From: Pseudomonas sp. L5B5
Lineage (GTDB): Bacteria > Pseudomonadota > Gammaproteobacteria > Pseudomonadales > Pseudomonadaceae
NCBI RefSeq assembly: GCF_020520285.1
Contig: NZ_CP084742.1
Coordinates: forward strand, 1,364,001 to 1,428,000
Direction of reading: 5' to 3'
DNA: 64,000 bases
The notes beneath the pieces are model-generated. The model ran no database searches and was not told where the DNA came from. It worked only from the letters and a program-made list of their open reading frames with translations. Positions 49,955 through 57,742 of this stretch are shown here, piece by piece; positions within the stretch are counted from its first letter, which is position 1; the number at the start of each line of letters is the position of its first letter. The position numbers and the translations under genes were made by a program.

Positions 49955-50839
49955 ATGATCATCAGCGACACGCTGCGTGTAGAAGCCTTTTTCGACAGCC
50001 ACACCTGGACCATCAGCTACCTGGTGATGGACCTCGCCACGCGCCGCTGCGCCCTGATCGACAGCGTGCTGGACTTCGACCCCAAGTCCGGCCGTACCCG
50101 CACCGAGTCCGCCGACCGCCTGGTGGCCCGGGTCCGCGAGCTGGAGGCGCAGGTCGACTGGATCCTGGAGACCCACGTCCACGCCGACCATCTCTCGGCC
50201 GCCGCCTACCTCAAGGAGCAGCTCGGAGCCCAGGTGGCCATCGGCGACCAGATCACCCGGGTGCAGAAAGTCTTCGGCGCGCTGTTCAACGAAGCCCCGG
50301 CCTTCGCCCGGGACGGTAGCCAGTTCGACGTGCTGCTGGCCGACGGCAGCGAGTTCGCCATCGGCCAGCTCACCGCCCGGGCCATGCACACCCCGGGGCA
50401 TACCCCGGCGTGCATGACCTACCTGGTGCAGGTGGGCGAAGAGCAAGTGGCCTTCGTCGGCGACACCCTGTTCATGCCCGACTACGGCACCGCCCGCTGC
50501 GACTTCCCCGGCGCCGACGCGCGAACCCTGTACCGCTCCATCGGCAAGATCCTGGCCCTGGCGCCGCAAACGCGGTTGTTCATGTGCCACGACTACCTGC
50601 CCAACGGCCGCGAGCTGCAGTACATGACCACCGTGGCCGAACAGCGGGCCAGCAACATCCACATCCACCAGGGCGTCGACGAAGACAGCTTCGTGAAGAT
50701 GCGCGAAGCCCGTGACGCAACCCTGGACATGCCGGTGCTGATCCTGCCCTCGGTGCAGGTCAACATGCGCAGCGGGCACTTCCCCGAGCCCGAGGACAAC
50801 GGCGTGAGCTACCTGAAGATCCCCCTGAACACCCTATAA
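49955..50839 (+). CDS. Persulfide dioxygenase, ETHE1-like metallo-beta-lactamase fold
   Basis: 294 residues. The MBL motif THVHADH places metal ligands at H74, H76, D78 and H79. Further ligands should lie in HTPGHTPACMTYL, VGDTLFMPDYGTARCDF and FMCHDYLPNG. This pattern (one mononuclear iron site) and context fit a bacterial persulfide dioxygenase, which oxidises glutathione persulfide made by SQR to sulfite plus glutathione. The extra C-terminal segment (residues about 240-294) is usual in the type II bacterial group. The start at 49955 is behind CCGGAG. It is the first gene of the FisR-controlled operon. Confidence 0.92.
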   Translation: MIISDTLRVEAFFDSHTWTISYLVMDLATRRCALIDSVLDFDPKSGRTRTESADRLVARVRELEAQVDWILETHVHADHLSAAAYLKEQLGAQVAIGDQITRVQKVFGALFNEAPAFARDGSQFDVLLADGSEFAIGQLTARAMHTPGHTPACMTYLVQVGEEQVAFVGDTLFMPDYGTARCDFPGADARTLYRSIGKILALAPQTRLFMCHDYLPNGRELQYMTTVAEQRASNIHIHQGVDEDSFVKMREARDATLDMPVLILPSVQVNMRSGHFPEPEDNGVSYLKIPLNTL

Positions 50840-50865
50840 CGATTACTCCATACGGAGACCTTGCC

Positions 50866-52143
50866 ATGCGTCCCATCCACCCTGCCCCGCGTGCCGTCGA
50901 CGGCAGCCACCAGGTGCTGATCGTCGGCGGCGGTACCGCCGGTATCGCCGTCGCCGCCAGCCTGTTGTGCCGCGATCCCCACCTGGACGTGGCGATCATC
51001 GATCCCGCCGACACCCACTACTACCAACCCGGCTGGACCCTGGTGGGCGCCGGCGTGTTCAGCGCCGAATCCACCCGCCGCGACATGGCCTCGCTGATGC
51101 CCAAGGGGGTCAAGTGGCTGCGCCAGGCGGTCAGCCGCTTCGAGCCCGAGCACAATGCCCTGGTGCTGGCCGACGAGCGCGTGCTGGCCTATGACCAGTT
51201 GATCGTCTGCCCCGGCCTCAAGCTCGACTGGGCGGCCATCGACGGCCTGCCCCAGGCCCTGGGCAACCACGGCGTGACCTCCAACTACCGCTACGACCTG
51301 GCGCCCTACACCTGGGAGCTGGTGCAGCAACTGCAACAGGGCCAGGCGCTGTTCAGCCAGCCGCCGATGCCGATCAAGTGCGCCGGCGCGCCGCAAAAGG
51401 CCATGTACCTGTCCTGCGATCACTGGCTGCGCCAGGGCCGCCTGGGCGCGATCAAGCCGCGCTTCATGAACGCCGGCGGCGTGCTGTTCGGCGTCGCCGA
51501 CTACGTGCCGGCGCTGATGGAATACGTGAAGAAGTACGCCATCGACCTGGACTTCGGCCACAACCTGGTAGCGGTGGACGGCCCGGCCCAGCGCGCGACC
51601 TTCGTCCGCACCCTGGCCGATGGCACCCAGGAAACCCTGGAACGGCCCTTCGACATGCTGCACGTGGTGCCGCCGCAGTGCGCCCCGGACTTCATCCGCC
51701 AGAGCCCCTTGGCCGACGCCGCCGGCTGGGTCGACGTCGACCCCCACAGCCTGCGCCACAAGCGCTTCGCCAACATCCATGGCCTGGGCGACGCCACCAA
51801 CACCAGCAACGCCAAGACCGCCGCGGCCGCGCGCAAGCAAGCGCCGGTGGTGGCCAACAACGTGCTGGTGGCCCTCAGGCGCCTGACCCGGCTGGCCCAT
51901 TACGACGGCTACGGTTCCTGCCCGCTGACCGTGGAACGGGGCAAGATCGTCCTCGCCGAATTCACCTACGGCGGCAAACTGGCCCCCAGCTTTCCCGCCT
52001 GGCTGCTGGACGGTCGCCAGCCGACCCGGCGCGCCTGGTGGCTGAAGGAGATGATCCTGCCGCCGCTGTACTGGCGCGGCATGCTCAAGGGCCACGAATG
52101 GCTGGCGCACCCGACCCTGGCCACGGACACCTCCCAAGCATGA
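50866..52143 (+). CDS. sqr: Sulfide:quinone oxidoreductase
   Basis: 425 residues, FAD enzyme. The N-terminal motif is VLIVGGGTAGIAVAASLL (17-34). The two catalytic cysteines are C172 in IKCAGAPQKAMYL and C352 in YDGYGSCPL, motifs shared with mitochondrial SQOR. The FAD-contact segment GLGDATNTSNAKTAAAARKQ is also present. It oxidises sulfide at the membrane, passing electrons to ubiquinone and sulfane sulfur to glutathione; the dioxygenase encoded 26 bases upstream consumes the product. The C-terminal amphipathic helices (LPPLYWRGML) probably hold it on the inner membrane. Confidence 0.95.
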   Translation: MRPIHPAPRAVDGSHQVLIVGGGTAGIAVAASLLCRDPHLDVAIIDPADTHYYQPGWTLVGAGVFSAESTRRDMASLMPKGVKWLRQAVSRFEPEHNALVLADERVLAYDQLIVCPGLKLDWAAIDGLPQALGNHGVTSNYRYDLAPYTWELVQQLQQGQALFSQPPMPIKCAGAPQKAMYLSCDHWLRQGRLGAIKPRFMNAGGVLFGVADYVPALMEYVKKYAIDLDFGHNLVAVDGPAQRATFVRTLADGTQETLERPFDMLHVVPPQCAPDFIRQSPLADAAGWVDVDPHSLRHKRFANIHGLGDATNTSNAKTAAAARKQAPVVANNVLVALRRLTRLAHYDGYGSCPLTVERGKIVLAEFTYGGKLAPSFPAWLLDGRQPTRRAWWLKEMILPPLYWRGMLKGHEWLAHPTLATDTSQA

Positions 52144-52967
52144 ATGAACACAGTCTGCTGGGGGCGGGCCTGGGGGCGATCATCGGCGCGATCCTGGCCC
52201 TGACCGGAGCCGGCGGCGGCATCCTCGCGGTGCCGCTGCTGGTGTTCGGCCTCGGCCTGAGCATGGTCGAGGCCGCCCCCATCGGCCTGCTGGCGGTGGG
52301 CCTGGCCGCCAGCGTCGGGGCCATCCTCGGTTTGCGCCAGGGCATCGTGCGTTATCGCGCCGCGGGGTTCGTCGCCGGCATCGGCATCCTCATGGCGCCG
52401 CTGGGGCTGTGGCTGGCCCATCGCCTGCCGAACCTGCCATTGGCCGTGCTGTTCGCCCTGGTGCTGCTGTACGCCTGCGGGCGCATCCTGCGCAAGGCCA
52501 GCCTGGAGCTGAAACAGGGCCGGCCGGCGCCGCGCCCGGCGTTCCAGCCCTGCGTGCTCAACCCGGCCCAGGGTCGACTGCGCTGGACCCTGCCCTGCGC
52601 CCGGGCGCTGACCTTCACCGGCCTGCTCTCCGGGCTGCTGTCGGGGCTGCTGGGGGTCGGTGGCGGTTTCGTGATCATCCCGGCGCTGAGCCGCTACACC
52701 AACCTGGACAGCAAGAGCATCGTCGCCACCTCCCTGGCGGTGATCGCCCTGGTGTCCCTGGGCAGCGTGGTTACCGCCAGCCTCAGCGGCGTGATGCACT
52801 GGGCAGTGGGCGCGCCCTTCGCCCTCGGCGCGGTGCTGGGCCTGGTGCTCGGCCGCCAGGTCGCCAGCCACCTGGCCGGGCCACGGCTGCAGCAACTGTT
52901 CGCCGTCACCGGCATCTGCGCCGCCCTGCTCCTGGCCGGCGGCGCCCTGGGCCTGTTGCCCCACTGA
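52140..52967 (+). CDS. TSUP-family (TauE/SafE) membrane exporter
   Basis: 275 residues with about eight transmembrane helices. Each half carries a TSUP-type glycine-rich motif: ILALTGAGGGILAVPLLVF near the N-terminus and LLSGLLGVGGGFVIIPAL in the second half. Family members move sulfite, sulfoacetate or other organosulfur anions. It overlaps the SQR stop by 4 bases (ATGA), so it belongs to the sulfide-oxidation operon and most likely exports the sulfite released by the persulfide dioxygenase. Confidence 0.92.
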   Translation: MNEHSLLGAGLGAIIGAILALTGAGGGILAVPLLVFGLGLSMVEAAPIGLLAVGLAASVGAILGLRQGIVRYRAAGFVAGIGILMAPLGLWLAHRLPNLPLAVLFALVLLYACGRILRKASLELKQGRPAPRPAFQPCVLNPAQGRLRWTLPCARALTFTGLLSGLLSGLLGVGGGFVIIPALSRYTNLDSKSIVATSLAVIALVSLGSVVTASLSGVMHWAVGAPFALGAVLGLVLGRQVASHLAGPRLQQLFAVTGICAALLLAGGALGLLPH

Positions 52968-52978
52968 AGCATCCCGGT

Positions 52979-53004
52979 CCGCCACGGGTTATGGCCTGTG
53001 GCGG
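52979..53004 (+). terminator. Weak hairpin after the sulfide operon
   Basis: CCGCCACGGG and GGCCTGTGGCGG pair (one mismatch) around TTAT, 12 bases past the TSUP stop. No T-run follows, so it may be an mRNA-stabilising hairpin rather than an efficient terminator. Confidence 0.4.
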
Positions 53005-53122
53005 GCCTGTCCCAGTCATTACCGGCAAATGTCGTCTCAGTGCGCAAAACAGTCGCCCTGGGTCTGATGGCCAAGCCCAGAATGTCGCACCCTTGAGCCT
53101 GCAGACTCGAAAGGAGACGACG

Positions 53123-54052
53123 ATGCTTGCCCTGATTCAAGACACAGATCATTGCCTGGTGAATGGCGTCCCGCTCAGCGCCGATGAGATCGCGGCCTTT
53201 CACCGCCACGGCTTCATCAAGATCAAAGGCTTTTTAACGGCGCATGCCATCGAGGCGCTCAAACGCGAAGCCGGTGCACGGGTCATTTCCGCCAGGGACG
53301 CGAAGTCGGCCTATGGCGATTCCTTCAACCGGCTGACCTACGACCTTGGCCGCACCGAGGTGCTCAAGCGCATCTACTCCTCGACGGCCTTCAGGACCGC
53401 CTTGGTGACCCTGACAGGTCATCCGCTGATCATGACCGAGTCCCAGAGCTTCGAACTCACCGCGCACCAGCAAGGCTTTGCCTGGCATTACGACTCCCTG
53501 AGCTTTCGCTACATCCGACCGCAGGATGCGGCCTTCAGCGTGTGGATTCCCTTGGACCCCATCCACAACGCAGGGCAACGCGGGGGAATGGCCTATGTCC
53601 CTGAAAGCCTGTACTCGGCCAAGGCCAACTTCCAACTGGCCAGCCTGCTGTCAAGGAAGATGGCCGCCGGCCTCTCGGTCGAGGATTTCTCTGCGCACCT
53701 AAGGGGCATCTTCAACACACCGAGCCTGTTGACGGAAATATTCGAGGAACATAAGACCCAGGACGATTTCGCGCTGGGCGATGTGCTGTTCTTCAGCAAA
53801 TCCCTGTGGCACCGCTCCGAGCCGCTGTTGCCGGGGCCACTCCAGGCGCGGTTGGCGGTAACCATCCGCTTTCTGGATTGGCGCTCACGGCTGGACAAAA
53901 CCCTGTTCGAAGGTGAGTCTGAAAGCGGTGGCGGCGTGGGAATGGGCGTCAACTGGGGCAAACCCACCCAGACGGCCTACGGCTCGCAGTTCACCGATAT
54001 CGACGACGGCGAGGAAATTCGCACCTCCAGGCATTGCGGCCCGATTATCTAG
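53123..54052 (+). CDS. Phytanoyl-CoA dioxygenase (PhyH) family protein
   Basis: 309 residues, a predicted Fe(II)/2-oxoglutarate-dependent oxygenase. The iron triad is H122 and D124 in WHYDSLSF and H230 in SLWHRSEP, with R243 (QARLAVTIRF) to hold 2-oxoglutarate. Such enzymes hydroxylate small metabolites, and many belong to natural-product or osmolyte pathways; the substrate is not predictable. AAGGAG precedes the start at 53123; a long upstream open frame overlapping the TSUP gene is rejected. Base use is less GC-biased than in neighbours. A DMT transporter gene follows 40 bases downstream, probably in the same operon. Confidence 0.85.
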   Translation: MLALIQDTDHCLVNGVPLSADEIAAFHRHGFIKIKGFLTAHAIEALKREAGARVISARDAKSAYGDSFNRLTYDLGRTEVLKRIYSSTAFRTALVTLTGHPLIMTESQSFELTAHQQGFAWHYDSLSFRYIRPQDAAFSVWIPLDPIHNAGQRGGMAYVPESLYSAKANFQLASLLSRKMAAGLSVEDFSAHLRGIFNTPSLLTEIFEEHKTQDDFALGDVLFFSKSLWHRSEPLLPGPLQARLAVTIRFLDWRSRLDKTLFEGESESGGGVGMGVNWGKPTQTAYGSQFTDIDDGEEIRTSRHCGPII

Positions 54053-54092
54053 CAACGCCCCGATCGTGATCCGTCATCCTCGAGGAGCAGGA

Positions 54093-55052
54093 ATGTCGAA
54101 GTCCTATGCCATAGGCGTGGCCGCAGCCCTCTTCGCCACCTTCAGTTGGGCACTGAATTTTCTGTCGCCCTACCTGATGGGCGACTTCGGCACGTTCGAC
54201 TTCATCACCCTGCGCTTCATCGTCTCCGGCGCCATTGGCCTGGTAATGCTGCGCCTCTACCGGCACGGCATTACGCGCTTGAGCGGACGCACCATGACCA
54301 CCGCCGCACTGCTGGGAGTGGTGGGCTACACCCTGTACATCGGTTGCGTCATGGGCAGTGTGCTCAATGGCGGCGCGATCATCGCGCCGGCGTTTTTAAG
54401 CGCGGCGCCGATCATGGTCGCCCTCATCGGCAACCTGGTCGAACCCACGGTCTCCTGGCGCGCCCTCTGCGTACCGGTGCTGCTGGCGGTGCTGGGGCTG
54501 GTCGCCACCAACTACGGCGCCTTCGCGCAGGTACTGGACGGCGATCTGTCCACCTACCTGCAAGCGGTCGGCTACGCGGTTGGCGCCACCCTGTCCTGGT
54601 TGATCTTCTGCCTCTTGAACCAAGTGATCCTGGCACGGCTGCCGCACATTTCCTCAGGGCTCTGGACCGGGCTGATGATGGTGGGGGCAGGCTTGAGCGT
54701 GGTGCTCTTCGTGCCCTTCGGGCTCACGTTCAACCTGTACAGCGCCCCCGATGTGCAGTGGCGCCTGGACAATACCCTGCCGGTGCTCGCCGCCGCCTCG
54801 GCCTTGGCTTGTGTCGCGTCCGTGGGTGGGGCCTGGGCCTGGAATTTTGCGAGCCAGCGGTTACCCATGGCCCTGTCCGGCCAACTGATTTCGGTCGAAA
54901 CCCTCTTTGCCGCGGCGTTTGGCCTGATCGCCGAACAGCGTTTACCCACCGGCCTTGAAACCCTGGGCATCATCGCCTTGCTGAGCGGCGCATCGATTGC
55001 CGTCAGGGTCATGGCCCAACAGCAACGGGCGGGGGCGGGTGTGCGGGCATGA
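54093..55052 (+). CDS. EamA/DMT-family transporter
   Basis: 319 residues with ten predicted transmembrane helices as two EamA repeats. The N-terminus is VAAALFATFSWALNFLSPYL and the second half ends with SGQLISVETLFAAAFGLIAEQ, both typical of drug/metabolite transporters. It lies 40 bases after the PhyH-type oxygenase gene with its own GGAGCAGG site, suggesting that it moves the substrate or product of that enzyme. The direction and compound are unknown. The start at 54093 gives the first helix; an extension back into the PhyH gene is rejected. Confidence 0.9.
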   Translation: MSKSYAIGVAAALFATFSWALNFLSPYLMGDFGTFDFITLRFIVSGAIGLVMLRLYRHGITRLSGRTMTTAALLGVVGYTLYIGCVMGSVLNGGAIIAPAFLSAAPIMVALIGNLVEPTVSWRALCVPVLLAVLGLVATNYGAFAQVLDGDLSTYLQAVGYAVGATLSWLIFCLLNQVILARLPHISSGLWTGLMMVGAGLSVVLFVPFGLTFNLYSAPDVQWRLDNTLPVLAAASALACVASVGGAWAWNFASQRLPMALSGQLISVETLFAAAFGLIAEQRLPTGLETLGIIALLSGASIAVRVMAQQQRAGAGVRA

Positions 55053-55271
55053 AGAGCCTGAATCCTTCTCATCTGCCGTCGCTGTTGCAAGCCAGAGGCA
55101 ATACCCGGCCTGAGTGTTTTTTCACTGCCTGAAGCGCCTGCGGCGCTGTTGAAACAGATGGGAGTGAAGCGCATGGCTGCCGGGCACCTCCCGGGGAAGT
55201 TCTCTCCGCTGCCAGCGCACGCTCGCAACGCCCACCATGACCTGGCGCCCAGTAACCGCAAGGAGCCCGCC

Positions 55272-55622
55272 ATGTCCACCACCCATACCCTGGAACAAAG
55301 CTTCCACCGCTGCCTCTGGCGCAAGATCGGTCGCTACGCCCTGCATGTCGGCCGCAGCCTGATCACCAAGGCCCTGTGGCTGTACTACGCCGCCCAACGA
55401 CCACAAACCCCGGCCTGGGCCAAAAGCACTATCTACGGGGCCCTGGGCTACTTCGTCCTGCCCCTGGACCTCATCCCCGACCTGGTGCCTGGCGCCGGCT
55501 ACGCCGACGACCTCGGCGTGCTGAGCCTGTCGATCGCGGCGGTGGCGGCGCATATCAATCAGGAGGTCAAGGAACAAGCGGCTGGGCGGCTGGTGGAGTG
55601 GTTTGGGGAGTTGGGGGATTGA
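55272..55622 (+). CDS. YkvA-family DUF1232 membrane-associated protein
   Basis: 116 residues. The conserved DUF1232 block YGALGYFVLPLDLIPDLVPG followed by GYADDLGVLSLSIAAV is complete and forms a hydrophobic hairpin that should sit in the membrane. The start at 55272 is behind AAGGAG (55260-55264); a longer in-frame start at 55149 lacks a comparable site. The family's function is unknown. The 219-base gap upstream contains a 6-base perfect hairpin (AGCGCC-TGC-GGCGCT, 55133-55147) without a T-run. Confidence 0.85.
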   Translation: MSTTHTLEQSFHRCLWRKIGRYALHVGRSLITKALWLYYAAQRPQTPAWAKSTIYGALGYFVLPLDLIPDLVPGAGYADDLGVLSLSIAAVAAHINQEVKEQAAGRLVEWFGELGD

Positions 55623-55725
55623 GCTGGTGCTGTGGGATGTATTGGCGGTGATTGTTTTAGTAGTTGATCCAGGCGCACAAGAGAGCCGGCCATGGGCCCA
55701 ATACCAATCAGTTAAGCGAGGTGAT

Positions 55726-55831
55726 CCCCTGTAGTTCAAGCATGCTCGCGATGGTCGTCAACGGCAGCGCGTATTGACTGGATGAACGCAGTGCCCTGAA
55801 GTCCATCGCGGGCAAGCCTCGCTCCTACAAT
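55726..55831. repeat. REP-type repeat, second family
   Basis: A left arm CCTGTAG...CATGCTCGCGATGG (55728-55754) and a right arm CATCGCGGGCAAGCCTCGC/TCCTACA (55804-55829) form the usual Pseudomonas inverted pair, the left arm degenerate. They sit between the convergent ykvA-like and DUF1016 genes. Confidence 0.75.
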
Positions 55832-55873
55832 GGATCACCTGCATTCCCCCCAACGCTTCTTTTGCAACGATGC

Positions 55874-56890
55874 TCATCCCACCTGAGGATTGAGCGCATA
55901 GAACTCATGCAGCTTGGCCTGCAGCAGCTTCTTGTCCGGCAACTGGGTCTGGTACTCGGCGATCAAGGCCGGCGAAAGCGAGCGGTTGAGGGCGTACTCG
56001 ACTACTTCGTCGTCCTTGCTGGCACACAGCAACACCCCCAGGGCCGGGTTTTCATGGGGTTTGCGCACCTGGCGGTCCAGGGCCTCCAGGTAGAAATCCA
56101 GCTTGCCCAGGGACTCCGGTTCGAAGCGTCCGACCTTGAGCTCAACGGCCACCAGGCAGTTCAGGCCACGATGGAACAGCAGCAGATCCAGCACGAAGTC
56201 GCGGCCGCCGACCTGCAGCGGATAGCGCGAGGAGACGAAGCAGAAGTCGCGGCCCATTTCGATCAGGAAGTCCTTGAGTTGCCGCACCAGTCCAAGGTGC
56301 AGATCGGCCTCGTCATGCCCCTGGGCCAGGTCGAGAAACTCCACCATGTAGGCATCCTTGAACACCCTCAATGCCTCGGGGTGGGATTGGCGCAAGGCTG
56401 TCGAGACCTTGACCGGGCGGGTCAGCGAGCGCTCGAAGAGGGCCGACTTGATCTGGCGCTCCAACTCCCGGCGCGACCACTGTTCCTGGACCGCCATGCG
56501 CAAGTAGAACTCACGCTCCTCGGGCTGCTTGCTTTGCCCGAGAACGATCAGGTTGTGGCTCCAGGGTAATTGTCGCACCAGTGGTGCGACTTTCGCGTTA
56601 CCACGATAAACCTCATAAAACTGCCGCATGCGAAACAGGTTCGCCCGGGTAAAACCGCGCACTCCCGGTTGCCGTCGTGCCAGGTAGTCGGCCAGTTGCT
56701 GGACCACGCCATCGCCCCACTCCGCCGCCTCGAGCTTGCGACTGATATAGGCCCCCACCTGCCAATACAGCTCCACCAGTTCGGTGTTCACTGCGCGCAC
56801 CGCCCGTTGGCGTGCACAGGTGATCATCTGCGCCACTTCGTTGAATGCGGCCTTGGTGGACGTCCGCATGGCTTCGGTCGGTTGCTTCAT
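55874..56890 (-). CDS. DUF1016/YhcG-family PD-(D/E)xK nuclease-fold protein
   Basis: 338 residues. The N-terminal helical DUF1016_N part contains LYWQVGAYISRKLEAAEWGDG and GFTRANLFRMRQFYEVY. The C-terminal nuclease-like domain has the PD-(D/E)xK residues D235 (VLDLLLFHR) and E250-x-K252 (LVAVELKVGRF) and the helical segment LGKLDFYLEALD. The catalytic triad is intact. YhcG-type proteins are often found near restriction-modification or defence genes and have been linked to recombination, but none are adjacent here. It is a single gene. The true biological role is unknown. Confidence 0.92.
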   Translation of the reverse strand: MKQPTEAMRTSTKAAFNEVAQMITCARQRAVRAVNTELVELYWQVGAYISRKLEAAEWGDGVVQQLADYLARRQPGVRGFTRANLFRMRQFYEVYRGNAKVAPLVRQLPWSHNLIVLGQSKQPEEREFYLRMAVQEQWSRRELERQIKSALFERSLTRPVKVSTALRQSHPEALRVFKDAYMVEFLDLAQGHDEADLHLGLVRQLKDFLIEMGRDFCFVSSRYPLQVGGRDFVLDLLLFHRGLNCLVAVELKVGRFEPESLGKLDFYLEALDRQVRKPHENPALGVLLCASKDDEVVEYALNRSLSPALIAEYQTQLPDKKLLQAKLHEFYALNPQVG

Positions 56891-57003
56891 GAAAAGAGCT
56901 CCATTTGAAAGAGCCTCATCATCCGGTGCCCTTGCACACCCCGGCAGTCAGCCGGTTCCCTTTCCAGTCGGCGAAGCGTCTGGAACAAAGGTTATGTGGA
57001 TCG

Positions 57004-57103
57004 GTGTAGCCACTGTCGCAGACCCCGCGCGAGCCGCCGATAGATCCGCCCTGCGGCCGCTGCGCGCCGGTACGCAGCCTCGCTTGCTCGTCAGCGGCTA
57101 CAG
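57004..57103. repeat. REP repeat pair
   Basis: TGTAGCCACTGTCGCAGACC at the left faces GGCCGCTGCGCGCCGGTACG and GTCAGCGGCTACAG at the right. It lies downstream of the lipoprotein gene and upstream of the DUF1016 gene, both minus. Confidence 0.7.
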
Positions 57104-57109
57104 AGAACT

Positions 57110-57520
57110 TCACCCTGGCATGCACTCGAACCCATGGGCACTGGCCACTGGTTTGCCCTGCCCGTCATACAGCCGCGCCCGCACTTCGGTGCCCAGGGTC
57201 GATTCCACCAGCTTGTAATGCTCGCCAGCCTTGAAGTCGCTGTAGCTGACATGCCCGTTGCAGTCTTGCTGGTTGGAATCGCCGCCACGGTCTTCGAACA
57301 CGGTCACGTCGAGGCGGTGGGCGCCGGGGCGGACCTGGAAGTAGCGGCCGTCGTCGACGTTCTTGCCGTCCACGCGTTCGGCCATCAGGTCGCTGGGGGC
57401 TTCTTCCTCGAGGCTGATCCAGGCGTCGTTGGGGTCGGCCTTGGGCATCGGGCCGGCGCAGGCGGAGAGCGCCAGCACCAGGCTCAGGGCGGGGATCAGC
57501 AACAGCGACTTGGTATTCAT
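57110..57520 (-). CDS. Small lipoprotein of unknown function
   Basis: 136 residues. The lipoprotein signal ends in LALSAC (C21). The mature part of about 115 residues has a paired-cysteine pattern (C86-region QQDCNGHV and the C-terminal GFECMPG) and beta-rich composition (RYFQVRPGAHRLDVTVFEDRGG), reminiscent of small periplasmic carbohydrate- or envelope-associated lipoproteins, but no named family is recognised. The start at 57520 is preceded by GAGGTACC; the much longer upstream frame overlaps the divergent RND gene and is rejected. It shares a 222-base divergent promoter region with the efflux operon. Confidence 0.8.
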   Translation of the reverse strand: MNTKSLLLIPALSLVLALSACAGPMPKADPNDAWISLEEEAPSDLMAERVDGKNVDDGRYFQVRPGAHRLDVTVFEDRGGDSNQQDCNGHVSYSDFKAGEHYKLVESTLGTEVRARLYDGQGKPVASAHGFECMPG

Positions 57521-57634
57521 GGCAGGTACCTCGGCAGTGAGAATGAACACGGGGTGCGACTGCGAACGCCAGCCGCGCCGAATTGCCATCCAGCTTGTCG
57601 AGGCCCGGCAACGAGGACAAATGAATCCCCATGA

Positions 57635-57666
57635 AAGGAAGTTAAGGCCCAACCTAAAACTTCCTT
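57635..57666. promoter_or_regulatory. Inverted repeat in the lipoprotein-RND divergent region
   Basis: Exact 9-base arms AAGGAAGTT and AACTTCCTT are separated by 14 bases, ending 76 bases before the RND pump start. Being upstream of both divergent genes, it is more likely an operator than a terminator. No local regulator gene accompanies the efflux operon. Confidence 0.4.
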
Positions 57667-57742
57667 CACCTGGCTGAAAGCCGCGTGTTAGGTGGGTCGC
57701 TGGAGACTGCCGAGCCTCGTTTCCGCCTCGGAGGTCCACCCC

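Noticed and set aside
52979..53004. Efficient Rho-independent terminator for the sulfide operon
   Set aside because: The stem is good but there is no T-run, so it is kept only as a weak hairpin.
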